This document shows positions 1 to 13,314 of a DNA stretch of 64,000 nt, piece after piece. A program made the position numbers and the translations under genes. The notes beneath the pieces are model-generated. The model made no database searches. It worked only from the letters and a program-made list of their open reading frames with translations, and was not told the origin of the DNA. This DNA is from Pisolithus tinctorius. Taxonomy: Eukaryota; Basidiomycota; Agaricomycetes; Boletales; Pisolithaceae. The stretch spans positions 1 to 64,000 of the forward strand of contig JANFAH010000107.1 of assembly GCA_024663395.1 (NCBI GenBank), in the 5' to 3' direction. The first letter of the stretch is position 1, and the number at the start of each line of letters is the position of its first letter.

Positions 1-1726
1 TCCTCTCCTAATCCAGTATCATTGTCCATGGCCTGCCCGTACGGAGGTTCCGCCGAACCAGTCTCTGAGAGTGAATTCAACGTTACTGCCCTCGAGGACA
101 AACCTCTGTTGCCCCTCCATAGGAAAAGCAACTGCAGCAAGTAAATGAACAACTCAGGACACAGATACAACACTGAACAAGGCGGCTGGACCGATGGAAA
201 TGATACAAAATAAAGGAGATTCATTGGTTACCCAACAACGATCCCCAGGAGCGCGCAAGCCATAAACAGACCAGGTGATAGATGACCTGACACAAAAGTA
301 ATCTGAATGCGTACAAGACACGTCTTGGAATCCGTCGGTCTGTGACCAGCATAATAGGGAGCCCGGCCACCGGCGTTCAGGTGAGCAAAGTGGATTTACC
401 CTGCTGCCAGCGGACGATGACGGTATGGTAGGACCGAGCTAATAGTGCAAAGCCTGGTCGAAGAATTCCAGGGGCGAGTAGCCGTATCCGCAGGAGTGAA
501 TAACGGTCAAGCTTGGGAGTGGCACAAACAATGCCAGCAAACAAGCACTTTCTTGTACGTACCAACGTTCGACAGTCCACTATAGCCCCAGCCACGTGTC
601 CATCTCACCAGCCGCCACGAAGCCATGTCGGTGCTGTTATACAAGACGCTTCAGGACTCCAATGCCAAGTCCAAGCAATCTCCCAACCGGGGTCGCGTTG
701 GTACTGGGCACAGTCCACGGCACACAAAACCGAGCCAAAAAGTGCCGGGTAGGAAAAGTACGTTAAGCTTTGAAAAGCCCACATACAACTCCAGGAGAAT
801 TCGGGCGAAAGCGAACACGTGCGAGGGCCTGGAAAGCAGAAACTCGCGCAGGGGCCGGAGCACATTCTGCAAATATCCATCCCGTGGAGCGACAAACAGG
901 TGTAATGAGCCGAAAAAGCTCTGTGCGTAACCCAAGTGAAGTAGCCAAGGATGCAGTTGCTCCTAGTCAGTGCGTTCGCAGCTCAGTCGCGCACACGAGC
1001 ATTTTACGGGGCCGCGACGTCCTTCTAGCATTTACGTTCGATCATGCCGCACCTTCACCTTGCTAAGTACCTCGGCTTTCCGGCACAAACCCAACCCTCT
1101 TCACGTTGCGGCTTGACAGATGAAAGCCCGCAAAGACTTTCTGTGCGTCCCGTCCGTTTACGAGTAAGGGTTCACAGGTAAGCACAACCGGGTACTAGTG
1201 CGTGCAAGAAGATAGAAGCAGATGAATCGAGGCAGACGCATTCCGGAAAGACGATGGAGTGCATGGACAGGACTTCATTGCAGCCAGATTCAGACAAGGA
1301 TGCGTGCAATCCATGGCACCCGTCAGGATGGTATTGATCTCTTAGGAGAGACCGCAGAACGCACAACTGCCCTGCCACACGGCGTCGGTCGTGCCGCTTA
1401 AGTTCCACAGGCAAAAGGAAAGTCCGCCATTGCCCCAAGATACTTAGGGTTAGAATTCATCCCGTTAGGAATGGATTTTTTGGCTAGAGGTGGCAGCGGC
1501 GTGATGGGGGAGAAGGCGACGGTGGTGTGAACGGGCACCCCGGCGACAGAGGTGGTTAGAAAGCGCCGCTCACAGACTGTTGGGTGTCGTAGGCCAACCC
1601 AAAGACAAGCCACAAGCGCGTTATTTATTGTCCACAGCCACATGTGACGTGTCACAAAACACGCGGTCACGGTGTCACTACGAGATTTGGGTTACTTGCT
1701 TGGCTTTTGATTTCCACCGTGGCCCA
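1..1726. other. No confident gene; upstream region of MYO2
   Basis: I see only short overlapping open frames on both strands, none with a recognisable domain, repeat or convincing exon chain. CpG content is normal. The last few hundred bases presumably hold the myosin promoter and 5' UTR. A minus-strand gene running off the left edge cannot be excluded. Confidence 0.4.
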
Positions 1727-4700
1727 ATGGCCGAAAACATTTACAGTAAGGGGACGAGGGTCTGGTTCGAGGATAAGGAACACGCTTGGATCTCTGCAGA
1801 GGTCACCTCTGTCACTAAGGGAAACGACGATGCCATCAAACTGGTCTTCATCGATGATCGAGGGAAGGTACGCGCGCTTTAGCTTGTCCCTTCCATAATC
1901 AGTCTCGTACCCCGCTCTTCAGGAAATCGTGATCAATACCACGGCAAAAGACATTAGAGATGGAAAGGAAGGCTTGCCTCCCCTGCGAAACCCTCCCTTG
2001 TTAGAGACCGCTGACGACTTGGCCACTCTTTCTCACCTGAACGAACCTTCTGGTGCGTGTTACGCTGCCATGCTGAAACACAATTCTGACGATCTCCTTT
2101 AGTTCTGCATACCATTCGGAATCGCTACGGCCAACATAGCATTTATACCTATAGCGGCATCGTACTCATCGCCGTCAACCCTTTCCAGCGTGTAACTCTG
2201 TATGGACCCGAAGTCATTCAGGCTTACTCTGGTAGAAAGAGAGGGGAGCTTGAGCCCCATCTATTCGCTATTGCTGAGGACGCGTATACCGCCATGGCCA
2301 AAGAAGGCATGGGCCAAACTATCATCGTATCGGGTGAAAGGTTCGCCACCCGACACGCGCTCTTATTGCTTCATCTCTTACACAACATTACAGTGGTGCA
2401 GGCAAAACTGAATCAGTAAGGTCATTCACCATGTCATTCTGCACTCACATCTCATCGTGCCCAGGCTAAATTTATCATGCGTTATATTGCTTCCGTCAAC
2501 CCTCCTGGATCAACAACTAAGTCAAGGACAAAATTTTCCTTGGACGAGTCCAGCGAAATAGAGCGTCAAATTCTTGCCACGAACCCTATCCTTGAATCTT
2601 TTGGAAACGCCAAAACGACACGAAATGACAACTCATCGCGTTTTGGCAAGTATATCCAAGTGAGATTACAATCTCCACTCACCCGTCAACTGCGAGTTGA
2701 TGTGCAAGTCAGATCCTTTTTGATGGAAAACCCGAAATCGTCGGTGCTCGGATCCGCACATATCTCTTGGAGCGGTCACGTATTGTCTTCCAACCCACAA
2801 CGGAACGGAATTACCATATCTTCTACCAATTGTGCGCAGGCGCTCCCCTGAAGGAACGGAAAGATCTCGGACTAGATACCGACGTAACCAAATTCCATTA
2901 CCTCAGGCAAGGCGGGTCGACGTCTACACCGATTGTAGGCGTCGATGATGCCGAAGAATTCCGGGCAACTCAGCAGGCACTGTCGACCGTTGGCATCAGT
3001 GTCGAAAAGCAGTGGGCGGTGTTCAGACTCCTTGCCGCTCTGTTGCATCTGGGAAATGTCAAAATTACACCAACTCGTTCTGAGTGTTCGATTGATGAAG
3101 AAGACCCTGCTCTCATTTTGGCAACCCGGTTCCTTGGTATCAATTTGGCCGAGTTTAAGAAATGGACTGTGAAGAAGCAAATTATCACCCGCTCCGAGAA
3201 GATCGTCACTTCCCTGAATGCTGGGCAGGCCACGGTGGTTCGGGATAGTGTGGCAAAATTCGTGTATGCCTGTCTGTTCGAGTGGCTTGTCGCTATCGTG
3301 AATGAAAGTTTGGCTGGTGAACACGGTGACGCTGCTGAGCGTGCCGAGATGTTTATCGGCGTCTTGGACATCTACGGGTTTGAACATTTTCAAAAGGTAC
3401 AGCGCTTTCTTCCTTCGTCTGCCTTGTTCTGATCGTTTTCATTGTCCTACAGAACTCCTTCGAGCAATTCAGCATAAACTATGCCAACGAGAAGCTGCAG
3501 CAGGAGGTTAGCAGAAGTGGCGCATGTTTCGTCCGTCATTGACCGTTCTTGCTCGCAGTTCAACTCTCATGTTTTCAAACTCGAGCAAGAAGAGTATATG
3601 AAGGAACAAATTAATTGGACCTTCATCGACTTTTCAGACAACCAACCGTGTATCGATGTCATCGAGGGCAAACTTGGTGTTTTAGCATTATTAGATGAAG
3701 AGTCCCGCCTGCCTTCGGGCAGCGACGCATCTTTCTTGCAGAAGCTCAACACTCAACTTCTAAAGCCAGCTAACAAAAACGTGTTTAAGAAACCTCGGTT
3801 CGGAAATTCATCATTTACGATCGCCCATTACGCCTTGGACGTCACTTATGAAGTCGATTGTTTCCTAGAGAAGAACCGTGATACAGTCCCCGATGAGCAT
3901 ATGACATTAATTGCTGCCACAAAGAACCCTTTCTTGAAGGAAGTCTTGGATGCTGCGCTCGGCTCGGTGAAGGCTATTGACGCACCCCATCCTGGTTCTC
4001 CTTCTCCATCCGACTCTGGTAGTGGAGGTTCACGGCGTTCTTCACTAATCCCGGATCCCGGGCGAACTGCTCTCGTCGTGTCAAGTACCGCATCGAAATC
4101 AAAGAAGCCTGGTGCAGCTATTAGAAAGCCAACGCAGGGATCAATATTCAAGGCTTCGCTGAATGCACTCATGGATACCCTAAGTATCACGAACGTACAC
4201 TACATCCGCTGCATAAAGCCCAATGAAGCCAAGAAACCTTGGGAGTTTACCCCTTCCCAGGTACTAGGTCAGCTACGCGCTTGTGGTGTCCTTGAGACTA
4301 TCCGTATTAGTTGTGCTGGCTACCCATCACGCTGGACGTACGAGGAATTTGCTGAACGGTAGGTTTTTGTCTGTCACTCGTTCAATGTTGTCTGACCGTG
4401 AGTCGTCAAGTTATTACATGCTTGTCCCGTCTTCGGACTGGCAACCGATGATACAACGGCTTGAGCTCCAGCCTCTTTGTTCGCTTATCTTGGAGAGGAC
4501 GATCAATGACCCAGACAAGTACCAGAGCGGGCTCACAAAAATGTTCTTTCGCGCGGGGATGCTTGCTGCTCTCGAGTCTCTGCGCTCTGAGAGACTAAAC
4601 GCCTTGGCCACCATCATCCAGAAGAATATGCGTAGGCGTATGGCTGTGAAGAATTACATCGAATTGCGTGCAGCTACGATTCGAATTCAGACGTGGTGGC

Positions 4701-7341
4701 GCGCCATCATGGCAAAGCGACTGGTCGAGTCAATGCGGAAAGATCACGCTGCAAAGCTCCTACAAAAACAAATTCGTTGCTTCATGCAGAGATCATTGTT
4801 CCTGCAAATTCGACAATCCGTGACCATGCTCCAGAGCCGTAGGTAGAGACTTATGACACTACAAGTTGCAAATCTGACGCCTTTGTACAGGTCTTCGTGG
4901 TGTTCAAGCCCGGCGCGTGTACAAGGAATCCAGGTTCTTGCATGCAACCGTTCTCTTACAATCCTTGTTCCGTGGCATGTAAGTATATGATCATGATCCA
5001 AGCAGTCCACTAATGTCTATTTCCTCAGTCTGTATCGACGCATCTATCGTGGAGACGTCAGACATGTGATATACCTCCAGTCTTGTGTGAGAAGGCGTCT
5101 CGCCAAGAAACAGCTCAAACTCCTCAAAGCAGAAGCGCGATCAGTATCTAAATTCAAGGAGATCTCGTACCGTCTGGAAAACAAAGTTGTGGAATTGACG
5201 CAAACACTCCAAAAGAGGACGGAAGAGAAGAAGACTCTTCAGTCTCAACTCGCTGAACTTGAGCAACAAATCCAACAGTGGACTTCGAAGCACGAAGAAG
5301 CCGATACGAAGGTCAAGTCTCTGCAGACCGCTCTCCAAACCGCCGAAGCTGAACTTTCGCGGCGCGATGAGCTGCTGAAGGCGAAGGCGGATGTAGAGAG
5401 ACGGTTGGAGGATGCGACTGCAAAGGCAGCTGAGAAAGAAGCGACCATCCAGAAGTTAATGGACGAGATAACGGCCCAGGCTGCTCAACTGCAGTCGCAG
5501 GAAAAGGCGTTTGCCAACGGTCCACTTAGAAATACCGAAGATGTTTCGGTCATCGCAACCCTGAAGAACGAAGTCAGTAGTTTACGGGAACAACTTAACC
5601 GAGCCAATGCCTACAATGCATTGACAAGGGGTGTGCGCGATCCACCTTCCTCTCCGACATTCGCACCTGCCCTTCGTTCGGAGGCTAACCAGTCGCATGG
5701 TGCTACTCTTGCTCTTCCGCTGGCGAACTCTCGCCATCAGCGAAGGCACAGTTCTGCTGGTGTTCTTCTCAATCCGGCCGAGTACCGAACGTCCTCGGAC
5801 GAACTGATGTTGGATGTGAAGAAGAGTCAGGCGCTCAGTCATCGGGCTGCATCGGTGGCCTTCGATGGTGATGACAGCCTGCGGGTGAGAACCAACGGGC
5901 TAGCAGACGTTCGCAGTTATGATGACGTTGGAGAGGAGAAGATACGACTTATGCAAGACATTAAGCGCCTCGATGAGGATGTACTGACCGGTTTGATTCG
6001 CGGGTTGAAGATCCCTGCGCCAAGCACGACGAATCTTGCTGCCATGAAAGAAATCCTCTTCCCCGCCAACCTCATCAGCCTTATCACCAATGAGATGTGG
6101 AAATACGGTCTTATCGCTGAAAGTGAACGCTTCCTTGCGAACGTTATGGAAACTATCCAGGCGCATGTTATGGTAAGCCTTAGAGATGACGCGATAATAA
6201 CTCTCTAATTTTTGACAGTCGTTCAGTGGTGAAGATGCCATAGTTCCTGGCATCTTCTGGCTCTCAAACGTGCATGAGATGTTCTCCTTCATCTGCGTGG
6301 CCGAAAGTGATATGTTGCAAGGTATCGGACCGGGTGAAGAGAACGCCATACGCGAGTTTGACTGGAATGACTACGAGCGGCTTGTCACTGTCGTGAAGCA
6401 CGACTTGGGAAGTCTGGAGTATAATATCTACCACACTTGGATGCAGGAGACCAAAAAACGCCTTGGAAAAATGGTAATTCCCGCCTTAATCGAGAGCCAG
6501 TCTCTGCCGGGATTCACAACGAGCGATGGTGGTGGAAGGCTATTTAATCGCCTGCTAAATTCCAATAGCCAACCGGCGTACAGCATGGACGACATCCTCA
6601 ATATCCTCAACAAGGTCTGGAAGAGCTTGAAGAGTTACTATACGGAGGAGTCGGTAATACAGCAGGTCTTCACCGAGTTACTGAAGTTAATTGGCGTAAC
6701 GAGTTTCAATGATCTTTTGATGAGACGAAACTTTTCGTCCTGGAAGCGAGGTATGTCACCGGGCTATCTTCTTGGCTGCGGTCCTCAGTATCCGTTAGCA
6801 ATGCAAATACAGTACAACATCACGCGGCTCCATGAGTGGTGCAAATCGCACGACATGCCGGAGGGCACACTACACTTGGAGCATCTACAACAAGCTATCA
6901 AACTACTGCAATTAAAGAAGGTAAGCACGAATTCTATGATGCACAGGCCCAGCTAGCTGATAGACAAAACAGGCGACCCCTGCAGACATAGAAATAATAT
7001 ATGACGTTTGCTGGATGCTCAGCCCGATGCAAATACAACGGATGTGCACAAACTACTACGTCGCCGAGTACGAGGTATACCATATTCACTTAAAATTACG
7101 TCTTTTACTTCTTTGGTACTGACGATCTACCCAGAGCCCGATATCACCCGAGATTTTGCGTGTCGTCGCTTCCCGTGTGCAAGCAAACGATCGTAACGAT
7201 CATCTACTTCTCTCACCAGAAACAGAGGACGTGAGCCCATTTGAGCCACCTTATCCCCGCGAAGTCTCAGGTCTCGAGACGTATGTTCCGGCGTACTTGA
7301 ATGTCTCTCACCTACGCAGGCTGGCCGCCTTGGTCGCATAG
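1727..7341 (+). CDS. MYO2: Class V myosin heavy chain (actin-based cargo motor)
   Basis: ATP-driven motor that carries secretory vesicles and organelles along actin to growing tips. Domain order is complete: an N-terminal SH3-like strand, a motor head with P-loop [10 protein letters not shown], the NSSRFGKY switch and the DIYGFE switch, then an actin-binding stretch before IRCIKPN. An IQ neck follows at about 4,590-5,110, then a coiled coil (5,130-5,550) and a globular DIL cargo-binding tail (5,930-7,338). About 14 short introns are needed; one splits the P-loop codons near 2,342-2,398. The ATG at 1,727 starts MAENIYSKG, the usual short lead into the SH3-like fold. All junctions I tried keep frame, so the gene looks functional. 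It converges with the AN1 zinc-finger gene downstream. Confidence 0.93.
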
Positions 7342-7527
7342 TCTCTTCTGTTTTTTCGGTGCATGGTGATGTCCCCAGTACCACACGGCGACTTTTCTTT
7401 CTTGTGTTTCCTTTTATGCTATGTACTGTTGTGTTTTCGACTCCATAAATCATCTTCAAGGCAGTTGTCATTTAATTCGAAAGAAAATGTTGTCATAACA
7501 TTATACCAGGCGAATCTACGAAATCTA

Positions 7528-8503
7528 TCAGGCATTCGACGAGCGGCGCAATGTTAAACTCGAAGCATCGGCAACGTGATCTGACAGGGGCAGATGATCT
7601 GGCAACTCCGATAAATCATCCGTCCTATGCAACGTTAGTGACTACATAAGATGCGTTTAATGTGATACAAGATCCTGTTTTAGTTCTACGAGGCTCACCG
7701 ATGCTTTTGAGAGCGGGATATCAAACCGATTCGCAAGAAGATCCAAAGCCCTGCCAACGACGATGGACTACAGCAGCTTAGAGGCGAACATCATGCAAAT
7801 AAGAAAACGTGCTGTACTTGCCTTTTGAAACCAAAAGATACCTTCCCTGCGTGGCTGACTGGAACCATCCACTTCGTAGCATACGCTTACATGGACGCGT
7901 TGCTCTACGGGAATGAGAGAACCATTGTCCTTGGGATCTCCTGGAATGGATTTAAGACGCATCTTCATCGCGTTTGCCTTCTGCAATTGTGCCGACTTTG
8001 TACGGTTTGAGGAACTTTGTCGCACCGCCATAGGTGTATAGGATGATCTAGCCTTTGAGAGGAGTGGCGAAAGAGACTGAGTTGGTTCACGGTTCACTTC
8101 GCTCACTCGGTTGATTAAACCAGAGCATGTGTGCGATTCCTGATGACGATGACTATGATGGTGTGGGTGAAGCAGGAACATGGGAAACCTAGAGGTCGAC
8201 TTACTGGACACAGAAGGAAAGCCCGCAAGCTAGGCAACCTGCGGCAGGAGTCCGTTCGTCACCAACCCCACCAGTCCAGGAAGTGAGTAAGGGATTATTA
8301 CAACCTGACAGGGTGCACCTGGCTCGTCCTGCGGTCGAACTTTGTGGAGTCACTACGGGTTTCCGGGAAGCCGTGCAATTATGGGAATCTGGCGATATAT
8401 GAAACCTGCAGAAGCTTTGGAGACAATCGCATTGAATAGGTAAAAAATCCCGTTCATTGCAGGACGCCAGAGCACAATGCACGCCTATTGCGTCCAGGTC
8501 CAT
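7528..8503 (-). CDS. AN1-type zinc-finger protein, ZFAND1/Cuz1-like
   Basis: Proteins of this family link the proteasome and Cdc48/p97 to stress responses; the role here is inferred from them. Two AN1 fingers are visible. The first has spacing C-x4-C-x9-C-x-C-x4-C-x2-H-x5-H-x-C. The second has C-x4-C-x21-C-x2-C-x4-C-x2-H-x5-H-x-C and is completed across an intron at about 8,153-8,205. A basic linker and a C-terminal ubiquitin-like stretch (FWFQK then VVGRALDLLANRF) follow. The intron before that stretch begins with GC (gcaagt). The final exon is uncertain: one acceptor stops at 7,616, a slightly later one reads to 7,528 and gives a better family-like tail. The start is the first ATG in frame. 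The gene is divergent from VPS2. Confidence 0.75.
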
Positions 8504-8635
8504 ATGAGCGGTGAGCACGCCGAGTGCCGGCAGGCGACAGCAGAGTCCTTGGCAGTTACGTAATCAGCGAGCTGTAGTCCTCGCTCCCCACTCCCCGCAG
8601 CCAACGCTGTTCCAGTCGTCACCACCGTGTCTCCT
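8504..8635. promoter_or_regulatory. Shared promoter of AN1-finger gene and VPS2
   Basis: Only 132 bp separate the two ATGs, so both promoters and 5' UTRs must lie here or overlap the genes. I see no clear TATA box. Inferred from gene layout only. Confidence 0.5.
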
Positions 8636-9562
8636 ATGAATATAATTGTACGCCTTTCTTTATGCTTCGCTTGTACCTGCAACGTACTCAATCCACCAGG
8701 AAACACTGTTTGGTAGGACCGTTACACCTGCTGAGCGACTTCGCCAGCACCAGCGGGCCCTTACAAAGGCCCAACGAGAGCTTGACCGAGAACGAGGGAA
8801 ACTCGAGCAAAGTGAGAAGAAGCTAGTTGGAGATATCAAGAGAAGCGCAAAGGCAGGCCAAATGGTGCGTGCTGTGCATCTTCCAGCGACCTCGTTTGCA
8901 ATGCCCTCAAGTAGAACGCGTGTAAAGTCATGGCTAAGGACCTTGTCCGTACTCGGCGATATGTTCAGAAATTCTATCAGATGAGGACACAACTGCAAGC
9001 CGTTAGCCTGCGGATACAGACCCTCAGAAGTAATCAACAGATGGCAGAAGCCATGCGAGGTGCAACACGGGTATGTTGAGTGCAGCTTACGCCAATTTTT
9101 GTAACTGTGTTAAACAGTTTACTAGGCCATGGCATCCATGAATCGGGGTCTCAATTTACCTGCAATACAAAAGATCATGAATGACTTTGAGAAGGAGAGT
9201 TCAATGATGGATATGAAAGAAGAGATGATGTCAGATGCTGTGGACGATGTCATGGATGATGAACTTGAAGATGAAGAGGAGGAAGGGGATAAGATCTTAA
9301 AGCAAGTTCTAGACGAGATAGGTGTCGACCTTTCTCAGCAGGTAGGAAGTTGTACAAGCGAATCATCTTGTGCTGACGCCGACGCGCACAGCTTACCGAA
9401 GCTCCTGTAGGCTTAGGAGCAATTTCCTCCCAAGCGACCGAAAGTCGGAGGGCGGTTGCTATTGGGGAGTCTGCTGCACCACCACCACCACCACATGGCG
9501 ACGAAGGTATATCTGACGAAGACGCCCTCCAAGCCCGCCTGGATGCTTTACGGCGAGGATGA
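8636..9562 (+). CDS. VPS2: ESCRT-III subunit VPS2 (CHMP2)
   Basis: Snf7-family protein that caps ESCRT-III filaments and recruits the Vps4 ATPase during multivesicular-body sorting and membrane scission. Exon 1 is tiny (ATG AAT ATA ATT) and a GT-AG intron joins it to ETLFGRTVTPAERLRQ, giving the typical MNII-E-LFGR family start. The basic N-terminal helical core follows (KAQRELDRERGKLEQ, then VMAKDLVRTRR). An acidic run (DDELEDEEEEGD) comes next, and the C-terminal MIM1 motif LQARLDALRR ends two residues before the stop. Four introns are needed. Length and architecture are normal. The stop lies 47 bp from the COG4 stop on the other strand. Confidence 0.92.
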
Positions 9563-9609
9563 CGATTTGATGACCCATCACATATGTTGTGCGACAGCGA
9601 TACATCATC

Positions 9610-12415
9610 CTATACCTTGAGACCCACTATGCTCTTGGCTTCCTGGATACTTAATCTCCAGGGGACCCCTGACCCATTGTAGAACGCTTCCACATCTTCA
9701 CCCTAGATGATTTCCAAATCAGACACGTCTAGGTGTGCAATGTGTTCGGTGACCTTACATTATCCAAATTCAGGAGCAACGAGATTTGCTGTAAGCGTAC
9801 AAATTTCTCTCGAATATCACCGAACGTCGTTTGAGACGACAGATATGCTATGATGGATCGGAGGTCTCGATCAAAATGCACGGCACCCAACTTGCAAAGT
9901 TATTGGATTGCCCAAAGAAAGTCTACACAGGCTCACCTCGGAGAAATGAAGCGTCAAAATATGTTTCTCCCATGGACGAAGGATGGTATCCAAGGCCAAA
10001 CCAAATAATACCCGGTAGTTGTTCTCAGTGAATGTGCCCTATCCATATTGGTATAGCGAAAAAGCCTTCATCGAAAGAGCTCACTTTATAGCCGTCTGCT
10101 AACCCCTCCCAGAGTTTAGTGAAGCGCTTCCGGATGACGTCTCGATGTTCCGCATTCCCGTAATTGCTTTCGTCTAGGATATATGAAACGTCTTTGTACA
10201 CATCGGGGATAAGGGTGCGCAGTTTAGTGCGCATCAGCTGGTTGAACAGTTGTTCTATGCCAGTCTAGCAGTGACCTGTCAACTACTACCCTCATAAATG
10301 AGGAGAGAGCCTAACTTTGAGTATTGCGGCAAATTTTGCAGTCGACCTAGACAGGCTCATTATTGCTGATTTGACTCCTTGTTGTTCAACATCTAGGTAT
10401 AATTGTGTACCTGCAGGATGGGCCAAAAGGTCTTTTATCAGTCTGTCTATATGGGATAACGAAATGTCCAGGTCATTTAGCAGAATCTTCTTAGCGGGTC
10501 AAACACTGGTGGGCGGGAGGGACAACAACATACCACAAGGGACAACCGGCTCTCCCGCTCGGACTTCTCCGGGCGGACAGAAGAACTGACAGCATTGCGG
10601 TAAGTATCATCCAGCTTGCTCTTTATTCCCCCGGCGTAATCCCGGTCTATCACCTCCCTCAGGATGGCTGTGGTGCTTTCGACAGTTTTGAGGGAGCCGG
10701 CTGAAAGCAATCGAGTATAGACAGTTTTGAGCATGTAGAAAACGTCATCGGGTGCAGTGGTAACTGGGGGAGCTTGTGAAAAATCACATGTGGAAAGTCG
10801 GTGAGCCTGTCAACACCACTGAGAAATCTAAACACTAGGATACGCAAGGCTACTGACTTTGTCTATGATTGCGCGAATATACCAGATCTCCAACGGGATG
10901 TAGCAAGAGGAAAGCAATTCATCGAAGTCTTTCTGCGAAGAAGTATTCTCCAATAAGCGGACTTGCTCGGAAAGTTGCATTGAGTTGCGGGGGTCCACGT
11001 TTCCTTCAGGGACTTCCGAAAGGTCTTCAGAAAATTCCTTATGCTGTAGGCTTGTTAGAAAGGGTCATGTGTACATTCGACGGGGCTACGAACCTGTAGT
11101 TGTTCCACGAGAAATTTTCGGAACAAACTCCAACGACCACACATTCCAGCTATCTCAGACAAGATCTTGTCAATCTCACGTGGATTAGGGCTATCCTCCT
11201 CATTAGCAGTATTCGAGGAGTGCTGTTTGCGAAGAGTGTTCAATGCGAGTGGGGAACTTCCTATGACCGATAACTGGAAACTTTGTAAGGTCAGAAAGCC
11301 AATCTGGGTGAACGTGTTCACCTTCTTCCCAACGGACCGGTCTTCTCGCCAACTAGATAGGGTACTTTGCACTACGCGATCACACTCTTCCAGTAGTTGT
11401 TCGACGACACTTTGCATTTTCCCTTTTCCATAGTACTTCTCAACCACTGGCTGGTGCTGGTCCACTATCATCGCCACATTCTCAAAGAGAGCAGTAAGAA
11501 CCGTGACGTGGTACAGCGGAGAAGCAACTGTGTGCGGATGAGGGACACGAGATCGGAGCACCGAAGGAGCTGCTCACTGTTTGCAGAAGTCGGTGCCCTA
11601 ACCCGGACCAGGTCGACGACAAAGGATGCGTACGCTGTCAGACCTTCTGCCTCCCACCCGATTAGTGGGAAAAGCTTGAAGTAGCGGCTCGTGGCGGCAG
11701 CATCACGGGAACGAGAAGCATGAGCGAACTGTTTCAAGAAGATTGACAGCAACTGTTCTCTTGCAGTCTGAAGAGTCTGGGATGGTGGGAGATGGTTTTC
11801 AGCTGTTGGCTGGAATATGGTGAGCATTATTGAATACGGTCGTTGCTGGGGACATACCACTACAGCTTCAGCAAAAGGGCCGGAGATGACTTCCGGAGGG
11901 AGCATCATGGCCCTAGCACAATGTCTGGTTGCTGACTCCCAATCTTGAGTTTCAATGCATGCCTGCAGTTGCATGAGAGAAGACTGAGGAAACCTGCTAA
12001 GCAACCATCTTCCAGGCGGGGAGGATAGGTAACATACTTTGAGTTCCATAACTTGTCCAACCCGGTCTACTGCCTGTGAAATGCGACCCATTTCTTGATC
12101 CAGGGCCTTGACACGTCCGCCTACGCGCTCTGCAGTGCGGGCAGTAGATGACACCTTGTCGACAAGGCGACTAGACTCGCCATGGAGGTCTTCCAAGGAC
12201 GGGATGAGTGACTGGAACAGTTGGAGGGACTCTGTTATGGAGTCGCGATCTGAAAGCACCTCAGTCAGAGAAGCGGACAGCTCGGCCTCTTCTGACTGGT
12301 AATACGAGAGACATGACAGGATGTCCCCGAGGTTGGTGAGGTGTCTTGGATCTCTGCGCGGTGTTTGTGCAGCACTACTGGACTGTTCGTTCGCAAGTGG
12401 CTTTGATACCGCCAT
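9610..12415 (-). CDS. COG4: Conserved oligomeric Golgi complex subunit 4
   Basis: Lobe A subunit of the COG tethering complex, which supports retrograde intra-Golgi traffic and binds SNARE/Sly1 partners. The N-terminal exon (12,415 down to about 11,470) has the heptad-rich COG4 start, including SLEDLHGESSRLVDKVSS. The C-terminal exons read GLALDTILRPWEKHILTLHF, LGAVHFDRDLRSIIAYLSS and finally VPWRLSIQEAKSIVGLKV before a TAG at 9,610-9,612. That order matches the family C-terminus. Several short introns lie between. The start ATG lies 71 bp from that of the divergent UPF0538 gene. No breaks were seen, though I did not trace every middle exon. Confidence 0.88.
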
Positions 12416-12486
12416 GGTGGACCCAAAACAAACTCTCTGGTAGTCTGGTAAGTACTACATACAACTCTTGCACCCTCGGCACACAA
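12416..12486. promoter_or_regulatory. Very short shared promoter, COG4 / UPF0538
   Basis: The two start codons are 71 bp apart on opposite strands, so 5' UTRs must be very short or overlap. I see no distinct core element. The call rests on the two gene models. Confidence 0.5.
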
Positions 12487-13174
12487 ATGTCTGCCCTGAC
12501 CAACGTCGCCCTTCCCATCACGAAGGCTACCATTACAGTTCGTGTGATAAAGTCGTTCGAGTATCGCACAGAAAGAAGCCTGGTCCTGCATGAACTCGAC
12601 TTGCAGAAAACAACCGTCGGAGAGCTGAAGAATATCGCAAAGCAAGGTATGCATTGGCTGTTTATCAAATCCGCATGGTCTGACTTGTCCCCCACTCTGA
12701 ACCAGCCGTGAAGTCGGGGCCAGGTTGGAAAGCTTACCGCAATGTCGATCTAGGTGTTTTACATGCGCAACGAGCCTTGGACGACGTCTAACCACACAAC
12801 AGACACACTCAAACTGTACACCAAAGCGCACGGCGCCAAGGTAAGATTGTATGATTGCATAGTCCCCAATATTCACCCGTATCACAGACTTCGAATCTGA
12901 TAATCAACCTGGACCACGATGACTGGATTCTAGGTGACGAGAGCAAAACCCTGGCAGAAGTTGGTCTTGGTTGGTCCCTTTCATTCATTTTCTCGACCAC
13001 TGATCTAATTTTTTCGAGCGACGACTTACAGAAAACGAGACGGAAGTTAGCTTTTTCAACCGCGAAGCATACGAAAAGTACAGGCTTAATCCAGAAGTGA
13101 GTTGCCTTCACGGTGAGGCCTCGATTTCTGTTTCTGATGATACCTCACAGATTCGCTGGGATGTTTCTGGTTAA
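12487..13174 (+). CDS. UPF0538 family protein (human C2orf76-like)
   Basis: Small conserved eukaryotic protein of unknown function. Its start, ITVRVIKSFEYRTERSLVLH, aligns with the family beginning (TVRLIRSFEHRNF). Later it has DTLKLYTKAHGAKTSNLI, the acidic block LDHDDWILGD and NETEVSFFNREAYEKYR with a short NPE-RW tail. These correspond position by position to the human protein. Five short introns give one continuous frame to the TAA at 13,172-13,174. The fold looks ubiquitin-like (beta strands around an LxxAG/VGL-E-E pattern), but that is inference. It converges with YDJ1. Confidence 0.85.
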
Positions 13175-13314
13175 TTAGTACATTTCTTACAATTATTGCT
13201 GGTACCTATTAAATGAGATGAAATTGCAGAACAAGATGCAGTGATCTATGGTGCCCCCAGGGTACTAGTCGTACGAAATGCGAGCAATGAAAGTGTCCTA
13301 AATCCACCACGACC

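Noticed and set aside
377..1670. Several open frames of 60-100 codons on both strands upstream of MYO2
   Set aside because: They overlap one another, lack family features and start codons are often not ATG. None forms a plausible exon chain.
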